Shown here in pieces: positions 28,149-37,173 of a DNA stretch of 64,000 nt. Within the stretch, counting starts at the first letter, position 1. Every line of letters starts with the position of its first letter. Source of the stretch: Mesosutterella multiformis (GTDB taxonomy: Bacteria > Pseudomonadota > Gammaproteobacteria > Burkholderiales > Burkholderiaceae_F); contig NZ_BGZJ01000001.1 of assembly GCF_003402575.1 (NCBI RefSeq), positions 744,001 to 808,000 on the forward strand, in the 5' to 3' direction. Both the position numbers and the translations under genes were made by a program. Under the pieces are notes generated by a model that was not told where the DNA came from, ran no database searches, and saw only the letters and a program-made list of their open reading frames with translations.

Positions 28149-28787
28149 ATGAAAAAGAAAAGAATATTTGACCCGTCAAGTTTACCAACTCGTGGGAAGA
28201 AAACGGGTGCAGTGAGGATTTTTGCAGGCAAATGGAAGAGAACACCGCTCCCCGTGATCGATCTGGATGGTCTTCGGCCGACCGGGAACAGAATCCGGGA
28301 GACGGTTTTTGACTGGCTCACCTTCCTGCTTGGAGGGTATTCCGGGAAACGGGCTCTCGATATGTTTGCCGGGAGCGGCGCGCTGGGGCTTGAATTTGCC
28401 AGCCGCGGCGGCACCTCAGTACTGATTGAGCGGGATCCCCAGAATGCCCGGAATCTCTCGGATGTCTGCGCGAAGCTGAAAGCCGGAGACGACGCGGTGG
28501 TCCGCCGGGGCGACAGCCTCACGCTCACCCGCAGCTACCCGGAACGCTCCTTTGATGTGGTGTTTATTGATCCTCCGTTTGCCGCTGGGCTTCATCAGAG
28601 CGCACTTTCGGCAGCTGCCCGTGTGCTGACGGATGACGGTCTCATCTATCTGGAAAGCCCGTCTGAGCATGAGATGCCGGTTCCGGAGGATTTTGCGGTG
28701 CTGAGATCCGGCAGCTCGGGTGCTGTCCGTTACCAGCTTCTCGCGCGTAAGGCATCGCCTCTCGCGGATCTCGCCAAGGAGGACTGA
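28149..28787 (+). CDS. rsmD: 16S rRNA (guanine-966-N2)-methyltransferase
   Basis: A 212-residue SAM methyltransferase of the RsmD family, with the family's RIFAGKWKRTPLPV start region, RPTGNRIRETVFDWL, the SAM loop ALDMFAGSGALGLEF near residue 80, and the catalytic DPPF motif in VVFIDPPFAAG. ATG 28149 is chosen; the frame is open further upstream into ftsY, but the extra residues are unrelated. No ribosome site lies before this ATG, so it may be leaderless or start elsewhere. coaD follows two bases later. Confidence 0.9.
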   Translation: MKKKRIFDPSSLPTRGKKTGAVRIFAGKWKRTPLPVIDLDGLRPTGNRIRETVFDWLTFLLGGYSGKRALDMFAGSGALGLEFASRGGTSVLIERDPQNARNLSDVCAKLKAGDDAVVRRGDSLTLTRSYPERSFDVVFIDPPFAAGLHQSALSAAARVLTDDGLIYLESPSEHEMPVPEDFAVLRSGSSGAVRYQLLARKASPLADLAKED

Positions 28788-28789
28788 GC

Positions 28790-29278
28790 GTGGCAAAGGC
28801 AGTGTACGCAGGCACTTTTGATCCGGTCACTCTGGGTCACCTTCATATCATTCGCCGTGCGGCGAAGCTCTTCGAGTCTCTGACCGTTGCCGTGGCGGAA
28901 TCAACCGGAAAACGCACCGTTTTTACGGCTGAAGAGCGTGCCCGGCTGGTGCGGGAAGAGGTGAGCGATCTTCCGAATGTTTCCGTCGTGATTTTTGAGG
29001 GGTTGCTGAGCGATCTTGTGAAGCGTGATGGGTTCGATGTCCTCGTGCGCGGAATCCGGGGGGTGTCAGACTTTGCCTATGAGTATCAGATGGCGGGGGT
29101 CAACTCCATGCTGATGCCGGGGGTGGATACCGTATTCCTTCAGACAGAGCCTTCGCTTCAGTTTGTCGCGTCATCCTACGTGAAGGAGATCGCATCGCTT
29201 GGCGGTGACGTCGGGGCATTCGTATCCCCCCGGGTGGCTGAAGCCCTGAAACAGAAAATTCCGGGCTTCAAGCCGTAA
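28790..29278 (+). CDS. coaD: Phosphopantetheine adenylyltransferase
   Basis: A 162-residue nucleotidyltransferase for the fourth step of coenzyme A synthesis. The (T/H)xGH-type motif is in YAGTFDPVTLGHLHIIRRA at the N-terminus; LVRGIRGVSDFAYEYQMAGVN is the second signature. The start is GTG at 28790, supported by AAGGAGG eleven bases upstream inside the end of rsmD. The rsmD-coaD pairing is conserved in proteobacteria. Confidence 0.95.
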   Translation: MAKAVYAGTFDPVTLGHLHIIRRAAKLFESLTVAVAESTGKRTVFTAEERARLVREEVSDLPNVSVVIFEGLLSDLVKRDGFDVLVRGIRGVSDFAYEYQMAGVNSMLMPGVDTVFLQTEPSLQFVASSYVKEIASLGGDVGAFVSPRVAEALKQKIPGFKP

Positions 29279-29290
29279 GTCAGCGGGATT

Positions 29291-31345
29291 TCAGAATTTG
29301 GACAGCACCCATTCCTTCAGTTCTCTGAACCAGCGCTCAAACACGGATTCAGATGCCGCGGGAGCTGCGGCTTTCAGCGCGGCGGGTGCTGCGGGGGCGG
29401 CAGCCTTCGGTGCCGGCTGAGGTTCGGCCGGCAGGAATTCCATCGGATCGATCAGACTCCAGACCGGACGGGAAACGGAGCCGTCCAGTGTCGCAGGGGA
29501 GGACTTCTGCTGCAGAGCGGACCACACCACCGCTTCTCCCGCCACTGAAAGCGTCTGCAGATCAATCTCTGCCCGGCCCTTTGCCGTGAAGTCATGGCCG
29601 GCCGCTTTCAGGCTCCCGGTTGACGCGATCCCATCATGAATCACGACCGGGCAGGAGAGACTCGTGAAAGGCAGAGCCTTCCGGCCGAGTCCGGGCATAT
29701 TTCCGTTTGTCAGCTCGATATCCGCGTCGCCTTTGAGGCTCTTCGTCATGATCTGATCGGGGTCACCGGGACCGGATGCCGTCAGCAGGAGGTTGAGAGT
29801 GCCGCTCAGGCTGTCAGGGGCGCTGCGGTCGCCAGCGGCTATCTGTGCGGCTTTTGCCCTGATCACCCAGCTTCCGGAGGGATCAAAGGAAAGATTGCCG
29901 GTCACGTGCCCGCCCCGAAGGTCTGCTGAGAAGTCTGAAATGGTGAGACTGTCCCGGCTGAGGGCAATATGAGAGGAGACCGCGGAGGCCCGAAGGGCGC
30001 CGCGGGAAAGTTCTTCAATGCTGACAGTGGCGTGAACAGTCGCCGTACCCGCGATTCGGATAAGCGGCACAGCGATTTCAGACGGGATGCTCTCCCAGGA
30101 AAGCGTGGCAGGGGCCGTTTCTTCCTTCGGCGTCAGATCAATCTTCTTCGCGACAATCTGAGTATCGATTTTCGGAGACTCAAGTGAGCTTCCCTGGAGG
30201 GAAATAGAGAGCGGAGCATCGTTCAGCTTTCCCTTCGTATCGAGCTGCAGTGTCTGATCGGCCCAGTTGCCTCGGGCAGTGCCGGTGAGGCTCGCCTGAA
30301 TGGCAGGGGCAGTGTCCGCGGCGAGCACATATCCGAGCTGCATCTGATCGAGCGAATAGCTCTTCTTATCCATGTCGACCGAGAAGGGCGAGGAGACAGA
30401 AAGCGACTGCGTGCCGCTCTCAAGCGACTGCACCGCGCTCAGCTTGGAAATCCGGCCTCGCACAATGTGATTCTGCGTGGACAGATCTTCGACCGAGAGC
30501 TGGTAGGTATTCTGTTTTTTCCCTGTAGTGGAAACAGAAGCGGCGAGCTGCTTCCCGGACCAGACCCCCTGCACATACTGGAAGTTTTCAGTCTGCACAG
30601 TGGCGTCAAACGGAGAGCTCTGCGCAGTTCCAGAGGCGTGAATCCTGAATTGCGGCAGACCGAGAATCTTGCTCCGCAGATCGAGGTCGACATTGCCGTT
30701 TCCCTCAACATTCGCGGTGATTTTGTCAGCCGGGGACGTGAAGGAAGCATTGAAGGTGACAGGAGCTGTCATCCGGGGGGCCACTTCGCCGGTTTCCAGA
30801 GACGCTATCTGCACCTGAACCGGTTCAGGCCGGAGACCGTTCACGGCAACCTGGGCATTGGTGAGGATCAGTTTCTTCACAACAACAGGCGCGATCCAGC
30901 TGTCCGTGTCCTGAATCAGCGGTGACCGGGATAGATGCTGGAGCTCGTTCTGATCCGGTGAGGCGATGGCGGAATTCAGCCCGTCCAGCGTGATGCTGGA
31001 AATATGGAGCTGACCGATGAGAAGTCCCCAGGGTGAAATGCGGATGGTGCCGGACGAGAAGCTGCCGAGATAGCTGTTATCTGTAGTGTCAGTCAGGGTG
31101 CCCTTGGGCAGAGTGACCTCAATTTTCGGCAGGTGCTTGATGGTGATCTGGCCATCGAGCTTGATATGGAGATCAAGCTTCTTGGAGGAGAAGTCCTCCA
31201 GTTTTTCCTCCACCCACTTGGGGCTCACCACGATATACAGCGCGGAAATGGAGGCGAACGAAGCCAGAGCAGCAAACAGAATGAGCCACTTGGAAAGTCT
31301 GACTAACCTGATGAGAGCAGAATCTTTTTTCATGGCGCGGCGCAA
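29291..31345 (-). CDS. AsmA-family envelope protein
   Basis: A 684-residue protein with one N-terminal membrane helix (about 18-40, LSKWLILFAALASFASISALYI), then a long beta-rich periplasmic region. It has the AsmA-type segment IKHLPKIEVTLPKGTLTD near the start and, near the C-terminus, SGTLNLLLTASGPGDPDQIMTKSLKGDADIELTNG. An Ala/Pro linker precedes a terminal amphipathic stretch ERWFRELKEWVLSKF. AsmA-like proteins are bridge-like lipid carriers between the membranes, influencing outer-membrane composition; the precise role here is unknown. The start may be 31345 or 31333. It converges with coaD. Confidence 0.8.
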   Translation of the reverse strand: MRRAMKKDSALIRLVRLSKWLILFAALASFASISALYIVVSPKWVEEKLEDFSSKKLDLHIKLDGQITIKHLPKIEVTLPKGTLTDTTDNSYLGSFSSGTIRISPWGLLIGQLHISSITLDGLNSAIASPDQNELQHLSRSPLIQDTDSWIAPVVVKKLILTNAQVAVNGLRPEPVQVQIASLETGEVAPRMTAPVTFNASFTSPADKITANVEGNGNVDLDLRSKILGLPQFRIHASGTAQSSPFDATVQTENFQYVQGVWSGKQLAASVSTTGKKQNTYQLSVEDLSTQNHIVRGRISKLSAVQSLESGTQSLSVSSPFSVDMDKKSYSLDQMQLGYVLAADTAPAIQASLTGTARGNWADQTLQLDTKGKLNDAPLSISLQGSSLESPKIDTQIVAKKIDLTPKEETAPATLSWESIPSEIAVPLIRIAGTATVHATVSIEELSRGALRASAVSSHIALSRDSLTISDFSADLRGGHVTGNLSFDPSGSWVIRAKAAQIAAGDRSAPDSLSGTLNLLLTASGPGDPDQIMTKSLKGDADIELTNGNMPGLGRKALPFTSLSCPVVIHDGIASTGSLKAAGHDFTAKGRAEIDLQTLSVAGEAVVWSALQQKSSPATLDGSVSRPVWSLIDPMEFLPAEPQPAPKAAAPAAPAALKAAAPAASESVFERWFRELKEWVLSKF

Positions 31346-31412
31346 GGTCTGAAATCGGAGTACACAGCTCCTAGTTTAGACGGTTAGTGCGCCGGTCAGA
31401 CACAAAAATTGG

Positions 31413-31790
31413 TTATTTCTTCGAGCGAAGCGTTTTCCGGATCGTGCGGCGCAGATTCGGAGCGAGCCTCTCCAGGGCATCAAGCGTCATGAAAAGCGAC
31501 GATTTTCCGTGCATGGAAAGGGAACGGAAACGGGACAGCAGCTCGTTTTCCTCACGCACCGGATTGTGGCGTTCGGTAGTAATGACGAAGTTCGCATCAA
31601 ACCCGATTGCGGCAAGACGCGTCATGCGAAAGAGTCCGGGATCTGATTCTCCGGTTTCGTAGCGCTGATACTGATCCAGCGGGACGCCAAGAAGCGACGC
31701 AATCTGCTCCTGCGTGTAGCCGAGCCGTTCACGCTCGGACTGCAGACGCTCTCCTAGTTCCTTTCGCTGTTTGGTGCTGGTCAAAGCCAT
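31413..31790 (-). CDS. Small XRE-family HTH regulator
   Basis: A 125-residue protein with a Cro/CI-type helix-turn-helix (LGERLQSERERLGYTQEQIASLLGVP then QYQRYETGESDP) at about residues 12-55 and a C-terminal tail that is basic (RRTIRKTLRSKK). ATG 31790 is preferred over 31847, which would add a Cys/Pro-rich stretch. No partner toxin or phage gene is nearby. The middle part (FDANFVITTERHNPVREENELL) matches the pattern of short DNA-binding proteins with a dimerisation tail. Its targets are not deducible. Confidence 0.75.
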   Translation of the reverse strand: MALTSTKQRKELGERLQSERERLGYTQEQIASLLGVPLDQYQRYETGESDPGLFRMTRLAAIGFDANFVITTERHNPVREENELLSRFRSLSMHGKSSLFMTLDALERLAPNLRRTIRKTLRSKK

Positions 31791-31908
31791 AGTGTCAGAG
31801 GGGCAGTCGGATTGGGGGCAAAGGAACATTCCCCTGCCGCGGATCACAAAAAACAGTCTGATTGTATTCTAACAAGCCGCCACTGAGCGATTGCGGCCGA
31901 CAGATATC

Positions 31909-31932
31909 CCGGGGCCGGATGCCCGGCCCCGG
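31909..31932 (-). other. GC-rich hairpin 3' of ychF
   Basis: CCGGGGCCGG pairs perfectly with CCGGCCCCGG around a 4-base loop, 29 bases past the ychF stop. There is no T-run, so it would be a weak terminator at best, though it may protect the transcript end. Confidence 0.45.
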
Positions 31933-31960
31933 AAGAGGAATCAGACTAAAGACAGCAGAA

Positions 31961-33055
31961 TCAGACGTTGAAAAGGAAGTTCATGATGTCGCCGTCATGG
32001 ACGACATAATCCTTGCCTTCGGCGCGTTCCTTGCCGGCTTCCTGAGCACCCTTTTCGCCGTGATACTTGATGTAGTCATCGAAGGCGATCGTCTGCGCAC
32101 GGATGAAGCCGCGCTCAAAGTCGGTGTGAATAACGCCGGCCGCTTTCGGGGCGGTATCGCCCTTATGAATCGTCCAGGCGCGTGTTTCCTTTTCACCGCT
32201 CGTGAAGAAGGTCTGCAGACCGAGCAGGTCGTAAGCCGCGCGGATCACGCGGTTGAGGCCCGGCTCTTCCATTCCCATATCGGAGAGGAACATGGCGCGG
32301 TCTTCTTCCGGCATTTCGAGCAGTTCAACTTCGGTCTGGGCAGAAACCGCGACAACTGTCGCGCCCTGTTCCTTGGCGATCTGACGCACGGCATCGAGAT
32401 ACGAGTTGTTCTCAAAGCCGTCTTCGCTCACATTGGCAACAAACATCACGGGCTTCAGAGTAAGGAGACCGTAATTCTTGATCAGCAGCTTCTCTTCGTC
32501 AGTCAGCGGCACCGTGCGGGCGGGCTTGCCTTCATTCAGGACGGGCTGAAGCTTTTCCAGCACAGCAACCAGCTTAGCGGCTTCTTTGTCAGCACCCTGC
32601 TTGGCCTGCTTGCCCCACTTCTGGATCTGCTTCTCAACGACGGTGAGGTCAGAGAGAGCCAGTTCCGTATTGATGACTTCAATGTCGGACGCCGGATCCA
32701 CTTTGCCGGACACGTGAACAATGTTGTCGTCCTCAAAGCAGCGGACGATGTGGGCAATGGCGTCGCACTCACGGATGTTGGCGAGGAACTGATTGCCCAG
32801 GCCTTCGCCCTTGCTCGCGCCGGCAACCAGACCGGCGATGTCGACGAATTCGACAGCAGCCGGAACGATTTTCTTGGGGTGGTCGATTTCGGCGAGCGCC
32901 TGCAGACGCGGATCCGGAACCTCGACGATGCCCACATTGGGATCAATTGTGCAGAAGGGGTAATTCTCAGCGGCGATGCCCGCTTTCGTCAGAGCATTGA
33001 AAAGCGTTGACTTGCCAACGTTGGGAAGGCCAACGATGCCACATTTAAGACCCAT
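31961..33055 (-). CDS. ychF: Redox-regulated ATPase YchF
   Basis: A 364-residue Obg-family P-loop protein ([21 protein letters not shown] at the N-terminus, DIAGLV as the G3 region) with a central coiled-coil insertion and a C-terminal TGS domain ([27 protein letters not shown]). The family hydrolyses ATP rather than GTP and binds ribosomes. Length is the usual 363-364. It sits in the conserved neighbourhood with pth, rplY and prs. Confidence 0.95.
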   Translation of the reverse strand: MGLKCGIVGLPNVGKSTLFNALTKAGIAAENYPFCTIDPNVGIVEVPDPRLQALAEIDHPKKIVPAAVEFVDIAGLVAGASKGEGLGNQFLANIRECDAIAHIVRCFEDDNIVHVSGKVDPASDIEVINTELALSDLTVVEKQIQKWGKQAKQGADKEAAKLVAVLEKLQPVLNEGKPARTVPLTDEEKLLIKNYGLLTLKPVMFVANVSEDGFENNSYLDAVRQIAKEQGATVVAVSAQTEVELLEMPEEDRAMFLSDMGMEEPGLNRVIRAAYDLLGLQTFFTSGEKETRAWTIHKGDTAPKAAGVIHTDFERGFIRAQTIAFDDYIKYHGEKGAQEAGKERAEGKDYVVHDGDIMNFLFNV

Positions 33056-33112
33056 TTCTTGAATTCCTAAAGATATAAGCGGAGGAGTGTCTCCTCACGC
33101 GATTGAAAATGT

Positions 33113-33640
33113 CTACTCTCTGCCGCAGCCGCAGGACTCGCCGGAAGATTCCTTGAGCGCGAGCGCGACAGCCTCCAGGGTGTGCTCTTCATCGAAGACA
33201 CGTATGCCTGACTGGCTGAGAAGGGAGGCTGTAACGCCGATGCCGTCTTTTTTGGTGCCGCGGAAAAAGCCATCGTAAATTTTACCGTTTCCGCAGGCAG
33301 GGCTGAAAGATTTCAGCACCGCCACCTTGACCTGATTCTGCAGGCAGAGTGCCAGAGCCTCACGGGCGCCCTGAAGATAGGCGAGCGTCTGATCGGTCCC
33401 TTTGATGCTGATCACGCGGGCCTTTCCGGAAAGAACGTCCGAGCCGTCTCCTGCCTGGATTTCACAGGGCGGGCGCGGCGTGGGAAGACCACCAGAGCAT
33501 TCGGGGCAGAGCGACACGATTCGGCCGCCCCGGGACACGAACTTGGTGAGAATGCTCGCGTAGTCCCCTGAGACGGCTTTTCCGTCCCAGCGTACAGGGA
33601 GGCCTAGCAGGCAGGCACTGACGAAGATAGGCGACGCCAT
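33113..33640 (-). CDS. DUF523-family protein
   Basis: A 175-residue cytosolic protein of unknown function with the DUF523 pattern: VSACLLGLPVRWDG at the N-terminus, SLCPECSGGLPTPRPPCEIQ near residue 45, and LKSFSPACGNGKIYDG near residue 110. The conserved cysteines suggest a metal- or Fe-S-binding role. It ends in a further Cys-rich tail, SCGCGRE. It is four bases downstream of pth on the same strand and is placed between pth and ychF, so it is probably co-expressed with them. Confidence 0.8.
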   Translation of the reverse strand: MASPIFVSACLLGLPVRWDGKAVSGDYASILTKFVSRGGRIVSLCPECSGGLPTPRPPCEIQAGDGSDVLSGKARVISIKGTDQTLAYLQGAREALALCLQNQVKVAVLKSFSPACGNGKIYDGFFRGTKKDGIGVTASLLSQSGIRVFDEEHTLEAVALALKESSGESCGCGRE

Positions 33641-33643
33641 GGC

Positions 33644-34267
33644 TTATTTGGCCGCTTCGTCGGGATGCTTCCCGAAGGGAGCGATCTTCCTCTGCGCAGC
33701 CTGAAAGTTGCCGTCCGCGAGATCCGCCATGCAGTCGATGCCGGCGGTGATGCAGCTGGAAATGCTCTGCATCTGTTCGGGAGTCGGTTTGCCGAGCACG
33801 AAATCCACAACCTGGATTCGGAGGCCAAGCGTGCGGGGATGACCCGTACCGATACGGAGGCGCCAGAAATTCGGCGTGGCGAGTTTCTGCGTGATGTCCT
33901 TCAGTCCGTTGTGACCGGCATTGCCGCCGCCCTGCTTCAGCTTCATGCATCCGGGCAGGAGATCGAGCTCATCATGGACGACAAGGATTTCCTCGGGCTC
34001 AATGTGGTAGTACTGGGCGAGAGCCTGTACGGCGGTGCCGGACCGGTTCATGTAGGTCGTCGGCTTCATCAGCCAGACATCGTGATGATCCAGTTCGACG
34101 CGGGTCACATAGGCGCTGAACTTCTTTTCTTCCGAAAAGTAAGCGTGAGAACGGCTGGCGAGTTCATCGGCGAACATAAAGCCCGCGTTGTGGCGCGTGC
34201 CATCGTATTCCGATCCGATATTGCCGAGACCGACAATGAGTGAGATTCCTTTCATCTGAGCGGGCAT
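33644..34267 (-). CDS. pth: Peptidyl-tRNA hydrolase
   Basis: A 207-residue monomeric esterase releasing peptides from prematurely dropped peptidyl-tRNA. The family signature GLGNIGSEYDGTRHNAGF holds the catalytic His; the second residue of the GLGNPG element is Ile here instead of Pro. MNRSGTAVQALAQYY and VHDELDLLPGCMKLKQGGGNAGHNGLKDI complete the active site. ATG 34267 is chosen because GGAATTACTGAATC precedes it. rplY lies upstream behind a strong terminator. Confidence 0.94.
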   Translation of the reverse strand: MPAQMKGISLIVGLGNIGSEYDGTRHNAGFMFADELASRSHAYFSEEKKFSAYVTRVELDHHDVWLMKPTTYMNRSGTAVQALAQYYHIEPEEILVVHDELDLLPGCMKLKQGGGNAGHNGLKDITQKLATPNFWRLRIGTGHPRTLGLRIQVVDFVLGKPTPEQMQSISSCITAGIDCMADLADGNFQAAQRKIAPFGKHPDEAAK

Positions 34268-34347
34268 GATTCAGTAATTCCTTAAGCGTCTTACGGTACG
34301 CGTTTCAGGGCGGGGAGAGTCCAGAGCGGTCTTCTTCTCCGGCCCTG

Positions 34348-34382
34348 AAAAAAAAAGGCTCTTTCAAAGGAAAGAGCCTTTT
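34348..34382 (-). terminator. Strong terminator of rplY
   Basis: On the minus strand AAAAGGCTCTTTC pairs with GAAAGAGCCTTTT around a 4-base loop and runs into nine T residues, directly after rplY. Confidence 0.93.
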
Positions 34383-34402
34383 CAGAGAAAAGCCGGGAAA
34401 GA

Positions 34403-35086
34403 TTACTCGGCCTTCTTCTCGCCTTCAGCGGCAGCAGCCGGAGCGGCAGCGCCTTCAGCCGGGGCGGCAGCTGCAGAAGCAGCAGCGGCGGCGGCAGCGT
34501 CAGCGGCGGCATCAGCCTCTTCTTCCTTGAAGTCGGTGATGACGGTGGCGATCGGGGTGTCTTCACCGGGCTTCTCGACGACGGTAACGCCAGCCGGGAG
34601 GTTCAGATCGGAAGCACGCAGAATCGTCTGAGCGGTCATGTTGGACAGGTCAACATCGATGAACTCAGGCAGATCCTTCGGCAGGCAGTGAACTTCGAGG
34701 AAGGACACCAGGTGGCTGATAAGGCCCTTGCTGATCTTGACAGCCGGGCTGTTCTCGGCGCCAGCGAAGTGCAGCGGCACGCGCATGTTCATCGGCTTGT
34801 TCGGATCCACACGCTGGAAGTCGATGTGCAGAACCTGCTGCTTGTAGGGATGCAGCTGGAAGGAACGCAGCACGACGAGCTGATCAACGCCGTCCAGATT
34901 CAGGGTCAGGACGGAGGAGTGGAACGCTTCCTTGCGAAGAGCATAGAAAATCGGGTTGTGATCGAGAACGATCGGCGTGGCAGCCTGGTCGTTGCCGTAG
35001 ACAATGCCCGGAAGCTTGTTCTCGCGGCGCAGACGGCGGCTCGCACCCGTACCTTGCGCTTTACGTGTGGTTGCAGTGAAATTCAT
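34403..35086 (-). CDS. rplY: 50S ribosomal protein L25 (long, Ctc-type)
   Basis: A 227-residue L25 with the N-terminal 5S-rRNA-binding domain (TTRKAQGTGASRRLRRENKLPGIVYG, HIDFQRVDPNKPM) and the C-terminal TL5/Ctc beta domain. A 40-residue tail consists almost entirely of Ala, Asp, Glu and Pro, ending GEKKAE; such acidic Ala-rich tails are common in long L25 proteins. It is downstream of prs, in the conserved betaproteobacterial order. Confidence 0.95.
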   Translation of the reverse strand: MNFTATTRKAQGTGASRRLRRENKLPGIVYGNDQAATPIVLDHNPIFYALRKEAFHSSVLTLNLDGVDQLVVLRSFQLHPYKQQVLHIDFQRVDPNKPMNMRVPLHFAGAENSPAVKISKGLISHLVSFLEVHCLPKDLPEFIDVDLSNMTAQTILRASDLNLPAGVTVVEKPGEDTPIATVITDFKEEEADAAADAAAAAAASAAAAPAEGAAAPAAAAEGEKKAE

Positions 35087-35102
35087 GGAAAAACTCCAAA
35101 AT

Positions 35103-35137
35103 AAAAAATGGACCCGCCGCCGCGACCAGCAGCGGGT
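35103..35137 (-). terminator. Possible terminator or attenuator between prs and rplY
   Basis: ACCCGC pairs with GCGGGT around a 14-base loop and is followed on the minus strand by CCATTTTTT. The stem is short, so it may only partly reduce read-through from prs into rplY. Confidence 0.5.
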
Positions 35138-35143
35138 TTCTTG

Positions 35144-36094
35144 CTATTCCGCAAACAGAGAGCTTACGGAGGATTCGTTGGCGATGCGGGAAATCGTTTC
35201 GCCGATCAGAGCCGCGCAGGAGAGCTGGCGGATCTTCGGGCAGGCTTCAGCTTCGGGACGAAGCGGAATCGTGTCCGTGATGACGAGCTCGTCGAGCGGG
35301 GAATTCGTGATACGGTCGACGGCATTTCCGGAAAGCACCGGGTGAGCAGCGTAGGCGAGAACACGGACAGCACCGCGTTCCTTCAGCGCGCTCGCGGCAT
35401 TGCAGAGGGTGCCGGCGGTATCGACGATGTCGTCGGTAATCACGCAGGTACGGCCCTTCACTTCGCCGATGATGTTCATGATTTCAGCGACGTTGGCGCG
35501 GGGACGGCGCTTATCGATGATCGCGAGATCAACGTCAAGAGCCTTCGCCATCGCACGGGCGCGGACCACGCCGCCCACGTCAGGAGAAACGACCATCAGG
35601 TTCGGATACTGGTGAGCGAGGATGTCGTTCAGAAGCACCGGGGTGGAATAGATGTTATCCACCGGAATGTCAAAGAAGCCCTGAATCTGATCAGCGTGAA
35701 GGTCCATCGTGAGGACGCGGTCAACACCGACAGACTGCAGCATGTTCGCAACAACCTTCGCGCTGATGGCCACGCGGGCGGAACGCGGACGGCGATCCTG
35801 ACGGGCATAGCCGTAGTACGGAATTGCGGCGGTAATTCTGCGGGCCGAAGCACGGCGCAGAGCGTCCACCATGATCATCAGCTCCATCAGATTGTCGTTC
35901 GTCGGAGCACAGGTGCTCTGCAGCACGAAAACATCCTGACCACGAACGTTCTCGTTAATCTCAACAGCAACCTCACCATCGGAGAAGCGGTTGACTGTTG
36001 CACGGCCCAATGGAATATTCAGGTGCTGCGTGACAGAAAGGGCAAGCTTCGGATTTGCATTGCCCGAGAAAACCATAAGGCTGTTCGAAACCAT
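35144..36094 (-). CDS. prs: Ribose-phosphate pyrophosphokinase
   Basis: A 316-residue enzyme making PRPP from ribose 5-phosphate and ATP for nucleotide, His and Trp synthesis. Motifs: [20 protein letters not shown], the flexible ATP loop [13 protein letters not shown], and the PRPP-binding loop [13 protein letters not shown] near residue 220. Length is standard. It lies downstream of tRNA-Gln and ispE and upstream of rplY, all on the minus strand. Confidence 0.97.
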   Translation of the reverse strand: MVSNSLMVFSGNANPKLALSVTQHLNIPLGRATVNRFSDGEVAVEINENVRGQDVFVLQSTCAPTNDNLMELMIMVDALRRASARRITAAIPYYGYARQDRRPRSARVAISAKVVANMLQSVGVDRVLTMDLHADQIQGFFDIPVDNIYSTPVLLNDILAHQYPNLMVVSPDVGGVVRARAMAKALDVDLAIIDKRRPRANVAEIMNIIGEVKGRTCVITDDIVDTAGTLCNAASALKERGAVRVLAYAAHPVLSGNAVDRITNSPLDELVITDTIPLRPEAEACPKIRQLSCAALIGETISRIANESSVSSLFAE

Positions 36095-36198
36095 GATTTA
36101 GCTCTTAATCCTCGCAGGGCTTTCGTCCCGCAGTTGTATTAATCGTTCCATGCTGACAGTACATGGAAGGGAAAAACAGGCAAAATGCCCTTTGTTTC

Positions 36199-36275
36199 TG
36201 GCAGGGGAGGCAGGACTCGAACCTGCGAATATCGGAATCAAAATCCGATGCCTTAACCACCTTGGCGACTCCCCC
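36199..36275 (-). tRNA. tRNA-Gln(UUG)
   Basis: A 77-base cloverleaf with an encoded CCA end. The parts are acceptor GGGGGAG/CTCCCCT (first pair G-U), D-stem GCC/GGC, anticodon stem TCGGA/TCCGA with a seven-base loop TTTTGAT (anticodon TTG at the centre), variable loop TATTC, and T-arm GCAGG-TTCGAGT-CCTGC. The weak first pair and the G before CCA are glutamine identity features. It begins seven bases after the ispE stop and is followed by prs, a classical location, so it is probably excised from the ispE-prs transcript. Confidence 0.95.
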
Positions 36276-36282
36276 GTCCTTG

Positions 36283-37173
36283 TCAAGAACCCGTCCCGCT
36301 GCGGAACCAATCCGACAGCGGATGACGTTCTAAGCTTTTTACTGCGTAGCCTGACCACTCTTCAGGAAGGTTTTCCAATACCCGTTCGGCATCTGATCCG
36401 CTCTGGAGCGGAAGAAAAACCGCTGAACCTGATCCCGTCATACGGACCGACCCAAAGGGAGAAAGCGCTTGTATGGCTTGTCTGACGGCGGGTGTGGACT
36501 GTGTGACGACAGGCTGTAAGTCATTGTGGCCAAAGCCAAAGTGAAAAGCCTTGTCCTGATAAAGGCAGGAAAGACCGCTAATTTTCGGTGATAGCGGCGG
36601 TGTTGTCAAGTCAAAATCCCGAAACGCGCGATCTGTGGCAGAGAATGCGCCGGGGTACACGATCAGGAAATCGTGCGCCGGAACGGGGATTGGCGTGATC
36701 CGTTCTCCGATTCCTTCCACGAAGGCATTTTCACCCTGAATAAAAAACGGAACATCGGCCCCAAGCTCAGTGCCCCAGGTGGCGAGATCCTCACGGGAGA
36801 CACCGAGATTCCAGAGCCGGTTGAGGCCGATCAGCGTGGTGGCCGCGTCGGAAGATCCGCCGCCGAGGCCGGCGCCGGATGGAATACGCTTCGTGACGCT
36901 GATTTCCGCGCCTTTCCGGCACCCGGTCTTTTCCTGCAGGAGCCTTGCGGCCCGCAGACAGAGATCGGAGGGGTTATCCGCCATGTCTCCCGTGCGGACC
37001 AGACCGCCTTCGGCCCGCTCTGTGAGGCTTACGGAGTCCGCGAGCGAGATCAGCAGAAAGACGGATTCGAGCAGGTGATAACCATCCTCCCGGATGCCGA
37101 CGATATGGAGAAAGAGATTGATTTTCGCCGGGGCCGGCAGATCGAGAAAGGCTTTCGGAAGATCAGGATGCAT
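36283..37173 (-). CDS. ispE: 4-diphosphocytidyl-2-C-methyl-D-erythritol kinase
   Basis: A 296-residue GHMP kinase in the MEP pathway to isoprenoids. The substrate-binding start APAKINLFLHIVGIREDGYHLLESVF and the ATP loop RIPSGAGLGGGSSDAATTL near residue 105 are characteristic. An in-frame start far upstream at 37317 is rejected; ATG 37173 (MHPDLPKAFLDLPAPAKINLF) gives normal length and overlaps the lolB end by 11 bases. The tRNA-Gln gene begins seven bases downstream. Confidence 0.95.
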   Translation of the reverse strand: MHPDLPKAFLDLPAPAKINLFLHIVGIREDGYHLLESVFLLISLADSVSLTERAEGGLVRTGDMADNPSDLCLRAARLLQEKTGCRKGAEISVTKRIPSGAGLGGGSSDAATTLIGLNRLWNLGVSREDLATWGTELGADVPFFIQGENAFVEGIGERITPIPVPAHDFLIVYPGAFSATDRAFRDFDLTTPPLSPKISGLSCLYQDKAFHFGFGHNDLQPVVTQSTPAVRQAIQALSPFGSVRMTGSGSAVFLPLQSGSDAERVLENLPEEWSGYAVKSLERHPLSDWFRSGTGS

